This document shows positions 1-8,093 of a DNA stretch of 64,000 nucleotides, in pieces. Source of the DNA: Herbaspirillum robiniae (GTDB taxonomy: Bacteria > Pseudomonadota > Gammaproteobacteria > Burkholderiales > Burkholderiaceae_D); contig NZ_NJGU01000002.1 in assembly GCF_002213415.1 (NCBI RefSeq), forward strand, positions 62,001 through 126,000, given 5' to 3'. The position numbers and the translations under genes were made by a program. Every line of letters starts with the position of its first letter. The first letter of the stretch is position 1. The notes beneath the pieces are model-generated. The model was not told where the DNA came from. It worked only from the letters and a program-made list of their open reading frames with translations, and ran no database searches.

Positions 1-2
1 AC

Positions 3-692
3 TGCGGCGACGTCATGCCCGACCTGAACGATCCCGAGGCGCACAAGCGCCGCGCCGAAACTGCGGTCCGCCAGATCCTGCGCGGCGGCGGCATGCCCGT
101 CGTGCTGGGCGGCGACCACGGCATCACCAACCCGGTGCTGCGCGGCTTCGACGAAGTCGGCCCGGTGACGCTGGTGCACATCGACGCCCACCTCGACTGG
201 CGCGATGAAGTCAACGGCGTGCGCGACGGCCTCTCCAGCGTGATCCGCCGCGCCTCCGAATTGCCCTTCATCAAGAACATCGTGCAGATCGGCCTGCGCG
301 CCCAGGGCAGCGGCCGTCCCGCCGACTACCGCGCGGCCAAGGAATGGGGCGCCGACCTGATCAGCGCCTACGAGCTGCACGACATCGGCATGGACGCCGT
401 GCTGGCGCGCATCCCCGACGGCGGCAACTACTACCTGACCATCGACGCCGACGGCCTGGACTGCGCCATCATGCCGGCCGTCGACGGCCCGGCGCCCGGC
501 GGCGTGACCTTCCTGCAGGCGCGCAAGCTGATCCACGGCCTGGTCAAGAAGGGCCGCGTGGTGGGCATGGACATCGTGGAAATCCAGCCGGCCAAGGACA
601 ACGCCAGCAAGATCAGCTGCGTGACCGCCGGCCGCCTGATCGTGAACCTCATCGGCGCGACGATTCGCGCCGGCTATTTCGACAAGAAGTAA
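3..692 (+). CDS. Agmatinase/guanidino-acid ureohydrolase family enzyme, 5' end cut by the window
   Basis: Manganese-dependent ureohydrolase (arginase/agmatinase superfamily), which splits a guanidino compound into urea and an amine or amino acid. The frame is open to the left edge, so the true start lies outside and only about 229 C-terminal residues are seen. The metal-binding signatures are present: GGDHG, DAHLDW and DADGLD. After the last one the usual DP is replaced by DC, so the substrate may differ from classical agmatine or arginine. A RidA protein follows 31 bp downstream on the same strand, and together they suggest a small catabolic operon for a guanidino compound. Family is clear; substrate (agmatine, guanidinobutyrate or other) cannot be decided. 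Confidence 0.85.
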   Translation, partial: CGDVMPDLNDPEAHKRRAETAVRQILRGGGMPVVLGGDHGITNPVLRGFDEVGPVTLVHIDAHLDWRDEVNGVRDGLSSVIRRASELPFIKNIVQIGLRAQGSGRPADYRAAKEWGADLISAYELHDIGMDAVLARIPDGGNYYLTIDADGLDCAIMPAVDGPAPGGVTFLQARKLIHGLVKKGRVVGMDIVEIQPAKDNASKISCVTAGRLIVNLIGATIRAGYFDKK

Positions 693-723
693 GACCTCCT
701 TCACTCACCCATCGGGACTAGAC

Positions 724-1137
724 ATGGCACACACACGCATCCGCAAGTTCAATACCAAGGCAACCTATCCGGAGCAGAAGATCGACAACGACCTCTGCCA
801 GGCCGTTGTCGCGCGCGGCACCATGGTGTTCCTGCGCGGCCAGATCGGCCAGGACCTGGACACCTCCGAAAGCGTCTGCATCGGCGACGTGCGCGGCCAG
901 ACCGAGCAGGCGATGAAGAACATCGACATGCTGCTCAAGGAAGCCGGCAGCAAGCTGGAGCACATCTGCAAGGTCACCATCTACATCTCCGACCCGCGCT
1001 TCCGCGAAGACGTCTACCTGGTGGTGGGCAAGTGGCTCAAGGGCGTGTTCCCGGTCTCCACCGGCATCGTGGTCACGGCCTTCGCCCGCCCCGAATACCT
1101 GGTCGAAGTCGACGCCACCGCGGTCATTCCCGACTGA
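724..1137 (+). CDS. RidA/YjgF/UK114 family enamine/imine deaminase
   Basis: Protein of 137 residues, the usual size for the Rid family, which hydrolyses reactive enamine/imine intermediates released by PLP enzymes or acts as a specific deaminase in catabolic clusters. The C-terminal signature is recognisable (residues around 118-135, ARPEYLVEVDATAVIP), including the arginine expected to hold the substrate carboxylate. It starts 31 bp after the ureohydrolase stop, so the two are probably cotranscribed, and a strong terminator follows 55 bp after its stop. It could be a pathway-specific Rid subgroup member instead of housekeeping RidA. Confidence 0.85.
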   Translation: MAHTRIRKFNTKATYPEQKIDNDLCQAVVARGTMVFLRGQIGQDLDTSESVCIGDVRGQTEQAMKNIDMLLKEAGSKLEHICKVTIYISDPRFREDVYLVVGKWLKGVFPVSTGIVVTAFARPEYLVEVDATAVIPD

Positions 1138-1192
1138 GCCCGCATCGTCCGGCTGAGTCGCCGTAACTTCTCTGGTAAGTAGCAGTACTTTG

Positions 1193-1220
1193 GGCCGCAT
1201 CTCCGATGCGGCCTTTTTTT
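1193..1220 (+). terminator. Rho-independent terminator after the ureohydrolase-RidA pair
   Basis: A perfect 9-bp stem (GGCCGCATC/GATGCGGCC) with a 3-base loop is followed directly by seven T residues. It ends the ureohydrolase-ridA transcript. The next 218 bases to the small minus-strand gene show no convincing gene. Confidence 0.9.
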
Positions 1221-1438
1221 ATGCCCGGTGCGGGCGGCTCGGCGCCGTTATCAAGGTGCAGGGAACAATGCGCGATGTGCAGTGCAATGTGCACGCGCAT
1301 GCCGACGCTCCGGGCATGCCGGATCCACGAGCGCTTGAAGGGAGTTTTCAGGAAGGCGAAACGCGGGTTTCGCGGAAGGGATGAATCTGCTGCATCGCGG
1401 CAGCGGCAGGCGCGGGGCCTGCCGCCGGGCGCGGAATA

Positions 1439-1585
1439 TCACTGTCGGCGGTTGTCGGCATCCATCGTGAGGCCGGAATACAGGCTGCAGCATTGCGGCT
1501 GGCCGCGATGCGAACCCGTGGTCAGGTCTCCCGAATCGTTCAGGTAATCGAGCAGCTTGCGATAGAGCTTTGCGATGTATTTCAT
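1439..1585 (-). CDS. Small hypothetical protein, 48 residues
   Basis: An ATG preceded at good distance by a GGGGGTG ribosome-binding site opens a 48-residue frame (begins MKYIAKLYRKLLDYLNDSG). Most third codon positions are G or C, as in the neighbouring genes. The first half is basic and helical; the second half has a CC pair (residues 33-34) and no signal peptide or membrane segment. An AT-rich stretch at about 1665-1695 could hold its promoter. I recognise no family, and there is no operon partner: the next gene upstream on this strand, ampR, ends at 1785. Confidence 0.5.
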   Translation of the reverse strand: MKYIAKLYRKLLDYLNDSGDLTTGSHRGQPQCCSLYSGLTMDADNRRQ

Positions 1586-1784
1586 GACACACCCCCGTTT
1601 CTTTGCATTGGGTTGGTACAGGTACCGCCTGGCATTCTCCGGAGCCGCGCGATGGCGATGCTCCTTTGAAATTGTTTATAACATTTATTCTATGCCCGGC
1701 CCGGGCGGCCGTCTATCAGGAAAATTCCTAAACGCGCCGGGCTGTTGCCCTTGCGCCTCATGCACATCAGGCGCGCCCGACGCG

Positions 1785-2645
1785 TCAGGCGCCGGCATGC
1801 AGCAACAGCCATTGCCGGAAGACCTGCATGGCGGTGGTCTCCTGCCTCGATTTCAGCCGTGTCAGCCAGTAGGCGCCGGCTTCGATATGCGCTTCGAAAG
1901 GACAGACCAGGCGTCCCTGCCGCAGTTCCCGCTCGAACATCAGCACCGGCAGCAGCGCCACGCCGGCCTGCTGCGCCGCGGCTTCGGCCATGGTCAGCGA
2001 GGAGTCGAAGACGAAGCCGCGAATCGGCGGACAAGGCGCGCCGGCGGCGGCGAACCACTCGTTCCATTCGTCGCTGCGGTAGGAGCGCAGCAGCGTCTCC
2101 GAGGCCAGGTCGGCCGGGCGTCGCAGGCGCGCGGCGATCTCCGGCGCGCACATCGGCGACAGCGGCGCGCTGAACAGACGTTCAGCATCCGTGCCGTGCC
2201 ATGCACCGTCGCCAAAGCGGATCGCGTAATCCAGCCCCTCGCCGGCAAGATCCACGCGATTATTGTTGGTCAACAGGCGCAGGTCGACGAAGGGATAGGT
2301 CTGCTGGAATTCGCGCAGGCGCGGCATCAGCCAGCCCACCGCGAAGGTGCCGACCACGCCCAGGGTCAGCACCTCGCGCTTGCGGCCGTTCTCGAACTGC
2401 GCCAGCACGGTGCCGATGCGGCCAAAGGACTCCGCCACCACCGGCAGCAGCGCCAGCCCCTCGTCGGTCAGCGCCAGTCCGCGCGGCAGGCGCCGGAACA
2501 GTGCCGCGCCCAGCCGCTCTTCCAGGTTCTTGACCTGCATGCTGACCGCGGTCTGGGTCACGTTCAGTTCATCGGCGGCGCGGGTGAAGGAGAGATGCCG
2601 GGCCGAGACTTCAAAGGCGCGCAGGGCGTTCAGGGGCAGATACAT
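1785..2645 (-). CDS. ampR: AmpR-type LysR regulator of the adjacent beta-lactamase
   Basis: LysR-family regulator of 286 residues. The N-terminal helix-turn-helix (residues about 4-62, with PLNALRAFEVSARHLSFTRA and TQTAVSMQVKNLEERLG) and the effector domain (about 90-280, with VVGTFAVGWLMPRL, NNNRVDLAGEGLDYAIRFG and AYWLTRL) follow the AmpR/PenR pattern closely. AmpR senses muropeptides from peptidoglycan recycling and switches from repressor to activator of the beta-lactamase gene. It is transcribed divergently from bla across 115 bp, the classic ampR-bla arrangement. A GGAG ribosome-binding site precedes the chosen start. Confidence 0.9.
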   Translation of the reverse strand: MYLPLNALRAFEVSARHLSFTRAADELNVTQTAVSMQVKNLEERLGAALFRRLPRGLALTDEGLALLPVVAESFGRIGTVLAQFENGRKREVLTLGVVGTFAVGWLMPRLREFQQTYPFVDLRLLTNNNRVDLAGEGLDYAIRFGDGAWHGTDAERLFSAPLSPMCAPEIAARLRRPADLASETLLRSYRSDEWNEWFAAAGAPCPPIRGFVFDSSLTMAEAAAQQAGVALLPVLMFERELRQGRLVCPFEAHIEAGAYWLTRLKSRQETTAMQVFRQWLLLHAGA

Positions 2646-2696
2646 GAGGAGCTCCTGTCATCAGATTTTCTTGGGTCTTGCGCCAATTATCGTGAA

Positions 2697-2725
2697 TTGC
2701 GAGCCGATGCGCCACTGCCTATCAT
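2697..2725 (+). promoter_or_regulatory. Predicted sigma70 promoter of the beta-lactamase gene
   Basis: TTGCGA and TATCAT are separated by exactly 17 bp, 35 bp before the bla start and its AGAGGAG ribosome-binding site. AmpR would be expected to bind just upstream, around 2660-2695. I could not define its operator with confidence. Confidence 0.6.
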
Positions 2726-2760
2726 CTGGGCTTTCACACCGAGACCTCAGAGGAGAAACC

Positions 2761-3660
2761 ATGCTTGGCAGACGAAATTTCCTGGCGCTGGCGGGCCTGG
2801 CGGCGGGCGCGACGATGACCGGCGCCTGGGCGGCGGGCGGCAAAACCACTAGTAAATCTTTTGGATCCAAGGCTTTTGTCAACAAGATGGCCAGGCTGGA
2901 GGCCGACGCCGGCGCGCGCCTGGGCGTGTCCATCGTCAACACCGGCAGCGGCCAGGCCTGGGGCTACCGCGCCGACGAGCGCTTCCCCATGTGCAGCACC
3001 TTCAAGTTCCTGGCGGCCGCCGCCGTGCTCAAACGCGTCGACCGCGGCGAGGAGCGGCTGGAGCGCCGCATCGTCTACGGCAAGGAAATCCTCCAGGAAT
3101 ACTCGCCCACGACCGCCAAACACGTCGGCGGCGACGGCATGTCGATCTCGCAGCTGTGCGAGGCGGCCATGACGCTGTCCGACAACACCGCCGCCAACCT
3201 GATGCTGGACACCATGGGCGGCCCGGCCGGCCTGACCGCCTTCATCCGCACGCTGGGCGACGGCGAAACCCGGCTGGACCGCAACGAGCCGACCCTGAAC
3301 GAATCCATCCCGGGCGACCCGCGCGACACCACGACCCCGGCCGCGATGACGGCCGACCTGCGCCGCATCGTGCTGGGCGATGCGCTCAACCCGGCCTCGC
3401 GCATGCTGATCACCGACTGGCTGGTGCGCAACAAGACCGGCGACAAGCGCGTGCGCGCCGGCCTGCCGGCGTCCTGGAAGGTCGGCGACAAAACCGGCAC
3501 CGGCGACCAGGGCAGCACCAACACGGTCGGCGTGATCTGGCCGCCCACGGGCGCGCCGCTGCTGTTCGCGGTCTACCTCACCGAAACCCGGGCCTCCGAC
3601 ACCGTGCGCAACGGCGTGCACGCGGCAGTGGGCAAGCTGATCGCCCAGGAGATCGCCTGA
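2761..3660 (+). CDS. bla: Class A beta-lactamase with Tat-type signal peptide
   Basis: Serine beta-lactamase of 299 residues. Motifs in order: CSTFK (nucleophile Ser70 and Lys73), SDN (130 loop), RNEPTLN (omega loop with Glu166 and Asn170) and DKTGTG (Lys234 box). The N-terminus MLGRRNFLALAG is a twin-arginine signal, as in Burkholderia PenA, so the enzyme should be exported folded to the periplasm. A Cys precedes the active Ser, but position 238 appears to be Gly, so the Cys69-Cys238 disulfide of carbapenemases such as KPC is absent. With ampR next to it, inducible resistance to penicillins is likely. The spectrum cannot be read from the sequence. ATG chosen for its AGAGGAG site. Confidence 0.93.
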   Translation: MLGRRNFLALAGLAAGATMTGAWAAGGKTTSKSFGSKAFVNKMARLEADAGARLGVSIVNTGSGQAWGYRADERFPMCSTFKFLAAAAVLKRVDRGEERLERRIVYGKEILQEYSPTTAKHVGGDGMSISQLCEAAMTLSDNTAANLMLDTMGGPAGLTAFIRTLGDGETRLDRNEPTLNESIPGDPRDTTTPAAMTADLRRIVLGDALNPASRMLITDWLVRNKTGDKRVRAGLPASWKVGDKTGTGDQGSTNTVGVIWPPTGAPLLFAVYLTETRASDTVRNGVHAAVGKLIAQEIA

Positions 3661-3764
3661 CGCTCCGTGACATAATGCGCGGCAAAGCTGCGGCCTTCCT
3701 GCCGCACTTCCCGTACATTCGCACCGGAGTCGCTGCATCCATCCGTGCAGCATGAGGAGACGTC

Positions 3765-4403
3765 ATGAGCATCCACAGCATCAGCCTGGCCACGCTGGCC
3801 CTGTTTTCGATGGTGGCGCTGGCGACCATCGCCACGCCCGGCCCGACCGTGCTGCTGGCGTTTTCCAACGGCGCGCGCCTGGGCGTGAAGCGCGCCCTGC
3901 CCGGCATGTTCGGCGCGGTGGCGTCGGACTGCGTGCTGGTGGCCTCGGTCGCGGTCGGCCTGGGCGCGCTGCTGGCAGCGTCCGAATTCTGGTTCTCGGT
4001 GGTGAAATGGGCCGGCGCCGCTTACCTGGCCTGGATCGGCCTGCGCATGCTGCGCTCGGGCGGGATGGATTTGTCGGTCGATGCCGGCGAACCCAGAAGC
4101 GGATCGCGGCGCGTGTTCATGAAGTCCTTCCTGGTGGCGGTGACCAACCCGAAGGGGTATCTGTTCTGCTCGGCGCTGCTGCCGCAGTTCATCGACAGCG
4201 CGATGCCGCAGGCGCCGCAGTACCTCGCGCTGGGCGCGGTTTTCTGCGCCATCGATTTCGCCATCATGTTCGCCTATGCGCTCATCGGCGCGCGCGCCGT
4301 GAGCCTGCTGCGCCGGCGTGCCCTGCTGTGGATGGACCGCACCTGCGGCGCCATCCTGCTGGCGCTGGCCGGCTCGCTGGCGCTGTATCGCCGCGGCAAC
4401 TGA
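3765..4403 (+). CDS. LysE/RhtB family amino-acid exporter
   Basis: Inner-membrane protein of 212 residues with about five or six hydrophobic segments. It has the family hallmarks: a TPGPTVLLAFSNG motif near residues 24-37 and TNPKGYLF near 126-133. LysE/RhtB proteins export amino acids or related metabolites using the proton-motive force. A GAGGAG ribosome-binding site precedes the ATG. It starts 104 bp after bla on the same strand and ends shortly before the convergent hydratase gene. Substrate unknown. Confidence 0.88.
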   Translation: MSIHSISLATLALFSMVALATIATPGPTVLLAFSNGARLGVKRALPGMFGAVASDCVLVASVAVGLGALLAASEFWFSVVKWAGAAYLAWIGLRMLRSGGMDLSVDAGEPRSGSRRVFMKSFLVAVTNPKGYLFCSALLPQFIDSAMPQAPQYLALGAVFCAIDFAIMFAYALIGARAVSLLRRRALLWMDRTCGAILLALAGSLALYRRGN

Positions 4404-4443
4404 GCGCCGCGGTCTTCGCGTCACAGGCTTAGCTTCGCCGGCC

Positions 4444-5190
4444 TCAGCCCGCGAAATTCAGCGACACCGCCCCCACGCCTTCCAGCGTCGCCTCCACCAG
4501 CGTACCGGCGCGCGCGTTGTGCAGCCCGGTACACGAACCGGTAGTGACGATCTGCCCCTTCTTCAACGGCATGCCGCGCACGGCGCAATGCCGCGCCAGC
4601 CAGGCCAGCGTGCTCCACAGGTCGGCCGGATTGCCGCCGGTGGTGCGCGCCGCCTGCACGCCGTCGATGGTCAGCGTGGCGACGACCGCGCCCAGCTCGG
4701 GCGTCGTGGCCGGCATGGCGACGGCGGGCCCGACCACCAATGCGCCGTGGCTTTGCAGGTCGGCCATGGAGGCCCAGGGGTTTTCGCAGGGCAGCTTGCC
4801 CAGGCGGGTTTCCACCACTTCGATGGCCGGCATCATGGCGTCGAATACCTGGATCAATTCTTCCCGCGCGGGCAAGGCCTTGCCCGGGTCGAAGTCGCGC
4901 CCCACCCGCAGCGCCAGTTCCACCTCCAGCCCGCGCAGGCGCCATTGCCGCCCGGCCAGCTTCACGCCGGACTGGAACACGCAGGATGCCGGCAGCGGCG
5001 AACAGGCCGGCTCGGAACCGTCGCCCCGGCTGCCCACCTTCCAGCCGCCCACCGGCCCCAGCCGGAGGAGCTGCGCGTCCTGCACCGCATAGGCGGTGGC
5101 CGCGTCGCCCACCGCCAGGCGGCGCCAGTCGAGCACGACGCCGCTGTTGCGGGCGTCCAGCAGAAGTTGGGTGGCAGCGTGGATGTTCAT
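4444..5190 (-). CDS. 2-keto-4-pentenoate hydratase (MhpD-like)
   Basis: Enzyme of 248 residues related to 2-hydroxypenta-2,4-dienoate hydratase and 2-oxo-3-hexenedioate decarboxylase of aromatic meta-cleavage pathways. Seen in the sequence: GGWKVG near residue 47, EVELALRVGRDF near 87, the acidic EVVETR segment, and a C-terminal FAH-like fold ending in GVGAVSLNFAG. The ATG at 5190 has a CCGGAGAA ribosome-binding site; an in-frame ATG 60 bp further out lies inside the dispersed repeat and is less likely. No other pathway gene is adjacent, so its physiological substrate is open. Confidence 0.8.
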   Translation of the reverse strand: MNIHAATQLLLDARNSGVVLDWRRLAVGDAATAYAVQDAQLLRLGPVGGWKVGSRGDGSEPACSPLPASCVFQSGVKLAGRQWRLRGLEVELALRVGRDFDPGKALPAREELIQVFDAMMPAIEVVETRLGKLPCENPWASMADLQSHGALVVGPAVAMPATTPELGAVVATLTIDGVQAARTTGGNPADLWSTLAWLARHCAVRGMPLKKGQIVTTGSCTGLHNARAGTLVEATLEGVGAVSLNFAG

Positions 5191-5218
5191 GTTGGTCTTC
5201 TCCGGCGACATCGATAGG

Positions 5219-5256
5219 CAGCGCGCATTGTACGCGTACGGCAGGCGCAAGGCAGC
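5219..5256 (+). repeat. Left copy of a 38-bp direct repeat bracketing the TPS block
   Basis: The segment begins CAGCGCGCAT and ends GGCAAGGCAGC-like sequence around a GTACGCGTAC palindrome. A copy with one mismatch (T/C at the 11th base) lies at 33050-33087 in the same orientation. Weaker similarity, including TGACAAC, extends about 16 bp further right in both copies. It lies 29 bp upstream of the hydratase start. Confidence 0.85.
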
Positions 5257-5313
5257 GTATCAAACTGACAACGCGAACGTGCTCCGCCTCCAGGACTGCC
5301 TGCCTTGCCGTCC

Positions 5314-5541
5314 TCAACGCCTCAGCAGTCGCTTCTCCTCGTCGGTCAACCGGGCTTGTTGCAGATCCGAGATGGATTCCTGCCCCAGCACCTGGACCGG
5401 GCTGTTGTTATGGGCGCCGCTGCCCCATTGACGGGCTTGGCCGAAGCGCCGTCGTTGCCAAATCCCAGCACCCGCAGCCTGCATCTATCTGCACCGCGAG
5501 TGGAATTTTGTTGCGGTCTTTGACGCCCGCAAACGTCTAAG
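5314..5541 (-). pseudogene. Frameshifted remnant of a TpsA C-terminus
   Basis: Reading the minus strand in successive frames gives TFAGVKDRNKIPLAVQI, then LRVLGFGNDGASAKPVNG, then NNSPVQVLGQESISDLQQ, ending in RLTDEEKRLLRR and a TGA at 5316-5314. The C-terminus of the large TpsA in this window reads RQNLPS, VRVLGFGDQG, VVQVLGAGELGASQMQ, LSPAERRALTR, so the order of blocks is the same. At least two frame changes are needed, and a TAG closes the frame upstream. It is therefore a degraded tail fragment without a gene body, lying 12 kb from the end of tpsA. Confidence 0.65.
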
Positions 5542-5597
5542 TCATAAGAGCAGTGAGAATCGCTGCCGCGCATTTCCGCAAACGCAGAAGCAATCCC

Positions 5598-6122
5598 ATG
5601 AAGACATTGACCCCATCTCGCCCTCCAGCCGCCAGGCCCGATTCGGGTCGCCCGCTGCTGACGTGGCGCAAGTCGTGGTGGACGTGGTCGCCCTTTGTCT
5701 GGTGCGCGGCCAATCTCAGCGCGCCGACCTTGTGGTGCCTGGGCCTGATGCTCTATGCCGATGCGCGCTGCGACCGGCCGTTCTTCTGGTGGTCTCTGCC
5801 GCTGGCGGTAGGCCTGGCCAACGCCGGCGCCGTAGCGCATCTCAAGGCGCGCCATGCGGCCGGCGACTGCTTTACCCGCCGTGCCGCCGGCCGCGCGTAT
5901 CTCGGCATGGCGGTGCCGGTCAATATGCTGCTGGCCCTGCTGCTGGCCTGGCGCTCCGGGATACTGAGCGATATCGCGCCGCCGATTGCCGCAACGCCGG
6001 CATCGGCAACCGCCCTCGTACTTGTCGTGGCGCTGCTGTTTGCATTGGCTTCCCATGCGCTGACTTCACTGGTACTGCCCTGGTTGACGCTGGCAAGCGC
6101 CGCAAACCTCCGTTCCCGGTGA
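5598..6122 (+). CDS. Hypothetical membrane protein
   Basis: Frame of 174 residues with about four hydrophobic segments (for example PFVWCAANLSAPTLWCLGLM, LGMAVPVNMLLALLLAW and TALVLVVALLFALASHAL) and a tryptophan-rich patch near residues 20-35. I recognise no family. The ATG at 5598 is chosen over an upstream GTG, but neither has a good ribosome-binding site. It is the only plus-strand gene between the TPS remnant and the minus-strand block and converges on it. It may be unrelated to the secretion locus. Confidence 0.45.
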   Translation: MKTLTPSRPPAARPDSGRPLLTWRKSWWTWSPFVWCAANLSAPTLWCLGLMLYADARCDRPFFWWSLPLAVGLANAGAVAHLKARHAAGDCFTRRAAGRAYLGMAVPVNMLLALLLAWRSGILSDIAPPIAATPASATALVLVVALLFALASHALTSLVLPWLTLASAANLRSR

Positions 6123-6310
6123 GACGGGTCCGTGTCAGCTTGACTGCGGGCTGACGCGCCTGGAGCGCATGCCCGCCTCCTCCCTCGTGCATCGTCGCCC
6201 GGTCCATGGTTTCCTCATTCAATGCGGTCGGCTGCGTTACTCCATCAATGCGCGACGTTAACGTCGGCAATGTGACCCGTGCCTGCGGTATGTCGACGCG
6301 ACAAGGCATG

Positions 6311-6676
6311 TCACGGCGAGCCTTCATCGTCCGCAAGAGACGGTTCGGCAACGCTCGCGATCAGCTCCAGGATCTCCGGCAGCGCCAACTGGCCGGTGCT
6401 GGCCTGCAACCTGGAACGCGCCGCGCGCCATTGCGCCACCGCACGGGCGCGACGATGCTGGGCCGAGATCACGCCGGATTGGGATTGCAGCAGTTCTCCG
6501 AAGCGGGCGTCTCCTGCCTTCATCCGCGTGTGGGTATGCGCCAGCGCTTCCCGGGCGGCGGCCAGCGCCTGCGCGGAGGCCGTCAGTTCCTTCAGTGTTG
6601 CGGAAGTATCCTCATGCGCCTTGAGCACATTGGCGAGCGCTTGTCGGCTCATCTTCTCGTTCTCCGTCGTCGTCAT
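6311..6676 (-). CDS. Hypothetical helical protein at the distal end of the TPS block
   Basis: Frame of 121 residues beginning MTTTENEKMSRQALANVLKA, rich in Ala, Arg, Glu and Gln, predicted to be mostly alpha-helical and without signal peptide or membrane segment. It is the last frame of the minus-strand block and overlaps the preceding small frame by 65 bp. There is no clear ribosome-binding site at this ATG; an alternative start lies at 6721. No family recognised. Helical character and position suggest a cytoplasmic partner of the locus, but this is inference. Confidence 0.5.
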   Translation of the reverse strand: MTTTENEKMSRQALANVLKAHEDTSATLKELTASAQALAAAREALAHTHTRMKAGDARFGELLQSQSGVISAQHRRARAVAQWRAARSRLQASTGQLALPEILELIASVAEPSLADDEGSP

Positions 6677-6809
6677 CTGTGCCGCCGGCGCCCGTCGGCG
6701 GCGCCAGCTCATCGAACGCATCGCTTCCGGCCACGCTCCAGCCTGCAGGCCCTGTTGCGCGACCCTGGTCCGGCACCGTCATGGTTATTGGCGAACTCCC
6801 ATGCGGCAT
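6612..6809 (-). CDS. Possible small acidic protein overlapping the last gene of the block
   Basis: A 65-residue frame begins 21 bp beyond the stop of the TonB-C-like gene and ends inside the next gene. It contains an acidic low-complexity run (residues about 40-52, PPTGAGGTDDDDGERED) and third positions rich in G or C in its first two thirds. The overlap with the helical gene downstream is long (65 bp), so one of the two starts may be wrong. No family recognised. Confidence 0.3.
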   Translation of the reverse strand: MPHGSSPITMTVPDQGRATGPAGWSVAGSDAFDELAPPTGAGGTDDDDGEREDEPTSARQCAQGA

Positions 6810-6830
6810 CGTCACGCGCAATTGCTGTGC

Positions 6831-7289
6831 TTACCTGGCAGCCGTCGAGTCCGGAAAGTCCAGCGACAGCTGCAGCATGATCGGCTGGCGCATGTCGGGT
6901 GGCGGCGGCTCCGGCAGCGGCCGCGACATCAGCAGCTTGCGGACTTTGGCGTCGGCGCCGGCGTCGCCCACCGTGGGAACATCCAGCCGTTCGACCAGGC
7001 CGCGCGGGCCGACCCATACGCGCGCCACCATGGGTTGCAGCGGTGGTTGGCCATCCTTGAGAACGCGATCCTGCAGCCAGGTATGCAGCTGCACCACGTT
7101 CTCGTCCTGCGGGTCGCTGAGCCATTCGGCGAATTGGTTGCCGACCATCTCGGCATAGCTGATCCAGTGCTGCGGCACCGGCGCGGCCGGCGGGGCAGCC
7201 TCGGAGGGCAATCCCGTAGCAAGGCCGACACCGGCCAGCAGACCCAGCACCCATTTCACCACGCGATTCTTCACGAATTTATTCTCCAT
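6831..7289 (-). CDS. Periplasmic protein with TonB-C-like domain
   Basis: Protein of 152 residues. The N-terminus (residues about 1-32) is a signal peptide or anchor. The C-terminal half (about 82-150) has the TonB C-terminal pattern: ARVWVGPRGLVERLDVPTVG, then a charged segment and PLPEPPPPDMRQPIMLQLSL. TonB-C domains contact outer-membrane receptors. This is one of three such domains encoded in the block, with the TonB gene and the STN protein. It lacks the long Pro-rich spanning region of a full TonB, so it may be an accessory or signalling adaptor. It starts 48 bp after the protease gene and is probably cotranscribed. Confidence 0.65.
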   Translation of the reverse strand: MENKFVKNRVVKWVLGLLAGVGLATGLPSEAAPPAAPVPQHWISYAEMVGNQFAEWLSDPQDENVVQLHTWLQDRVLKDGQPPLQPMVARVWVGPRGLVERLDVPTVGDAGADAKVRKLLMSRPLPEPPPPDMRQPIMLQLSLDFPDSTAAR

Positions 7290-7337
7290 ACCACAATACA
7301 GATTGTGTGCAGTCTGCAGCGCCGGCGGACAGACTCT

Positions 7338-8093
7338 TCAGCCGCAGACGATGCCCACGGCAAGGGTCGAGGCGCGCGAAGCCGGTGACTGCAAGCTGCT
7401 GAGTTGCGCCTGCCGGCTCTGCGCGAACGGGATTCCGGCCTGCGACAAGAACCGGGCGATCTCGCTGCCGGGCACGGCGCGAACCAGCGTGGCCATGCCG
7501 GCGCGGCTTTGCGCATGCGACACGCTCAGTTCACCGCCGACGCCGCCGCTGCCCGCGGCAACGCGTTCCACGACGATGCCCAGCAACAGGCCACCGCCAT
7601 CAAGCACGGCGCTGCCGCTGGTGCCCGGTTTGGCGCCCGACACCATCTGCAGCGAGCCAGGCTGGCCGGGAACCGTAAGTGCGTTGCCCAAGAGGCGCGC
7701 CCGGTCGGGCAGATGCTGCAATTCGGCGTAGGCCTCGCTGAACACGGCAATGCTGTGTTCGGCCGGCGCCGGCAATTCGCTGAACGTAGCGGCCAGCAAA
7801 GGCTTGAGCGTCGTGCGCAGCACGGCGACGTCATCCTCGTTGCTGACGGCTGCGATCTCGGCTGTGGCCACTTTGCCGTGCTTCACAACGAAAATCTGCT
7901 TGCATTCGCTGACCGCATGGCGGGCGGTCAACACATCGCCGTGCATGTTGATGAACACGCCGCTGGCTTGCACCACCGGCGCCATGACCATCGGCGACGC
8001 CGCTACCGCGGCTGGCGCCAGCGGCCACATTGTCGCCAGCAAATGCGACGTCGCTATCGCCGCGCGTAAACAGCTCCCCAGCCGGTTCCGCAT
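7338..8093 (-). CDS. Periplasmic trypsin-like serine protease
   Basis: Protein of 251 residues with a signal peptide (about 1-33). The catalytic triad is visible: His in LTARHAV, Asp in NEDDVAVL and Ser in GTSGSAVLDGG. No PDZ domain follows, unlike DegP/DegS. The ATG at 8093 has a strong GGAGGGGG ribosome-binding site. In the TPS block it may process TpsA, the porin-like protein or a signalling component, or act in quality control together with the neighbouring PpiC isomerase. The target cannot be inferred from sequence. Confidence 0.78.
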   Translation of the reverse strand: MRNRLGSCLRAAIATSHLLATMWPLAPAAVAASPMVMAPVVQASGVFINMHGDVLTARHAVSECKQIFVVKHGKVATAEIAAVSNEDDVAVLRTTLKPLLAATFSELPAPAEHSIAVFSEAYAELQHLPDRARLLGNALTVPGQPGSLQMVSGAKPGTSGSAVLDGGGLLLGIVVERVAAGSGGVGGELSVSHAQSRAGMATLVRAVPGSEIARFLSQAGIPFAQSRQAQLSSLQSPASRASTLAVGIVCG

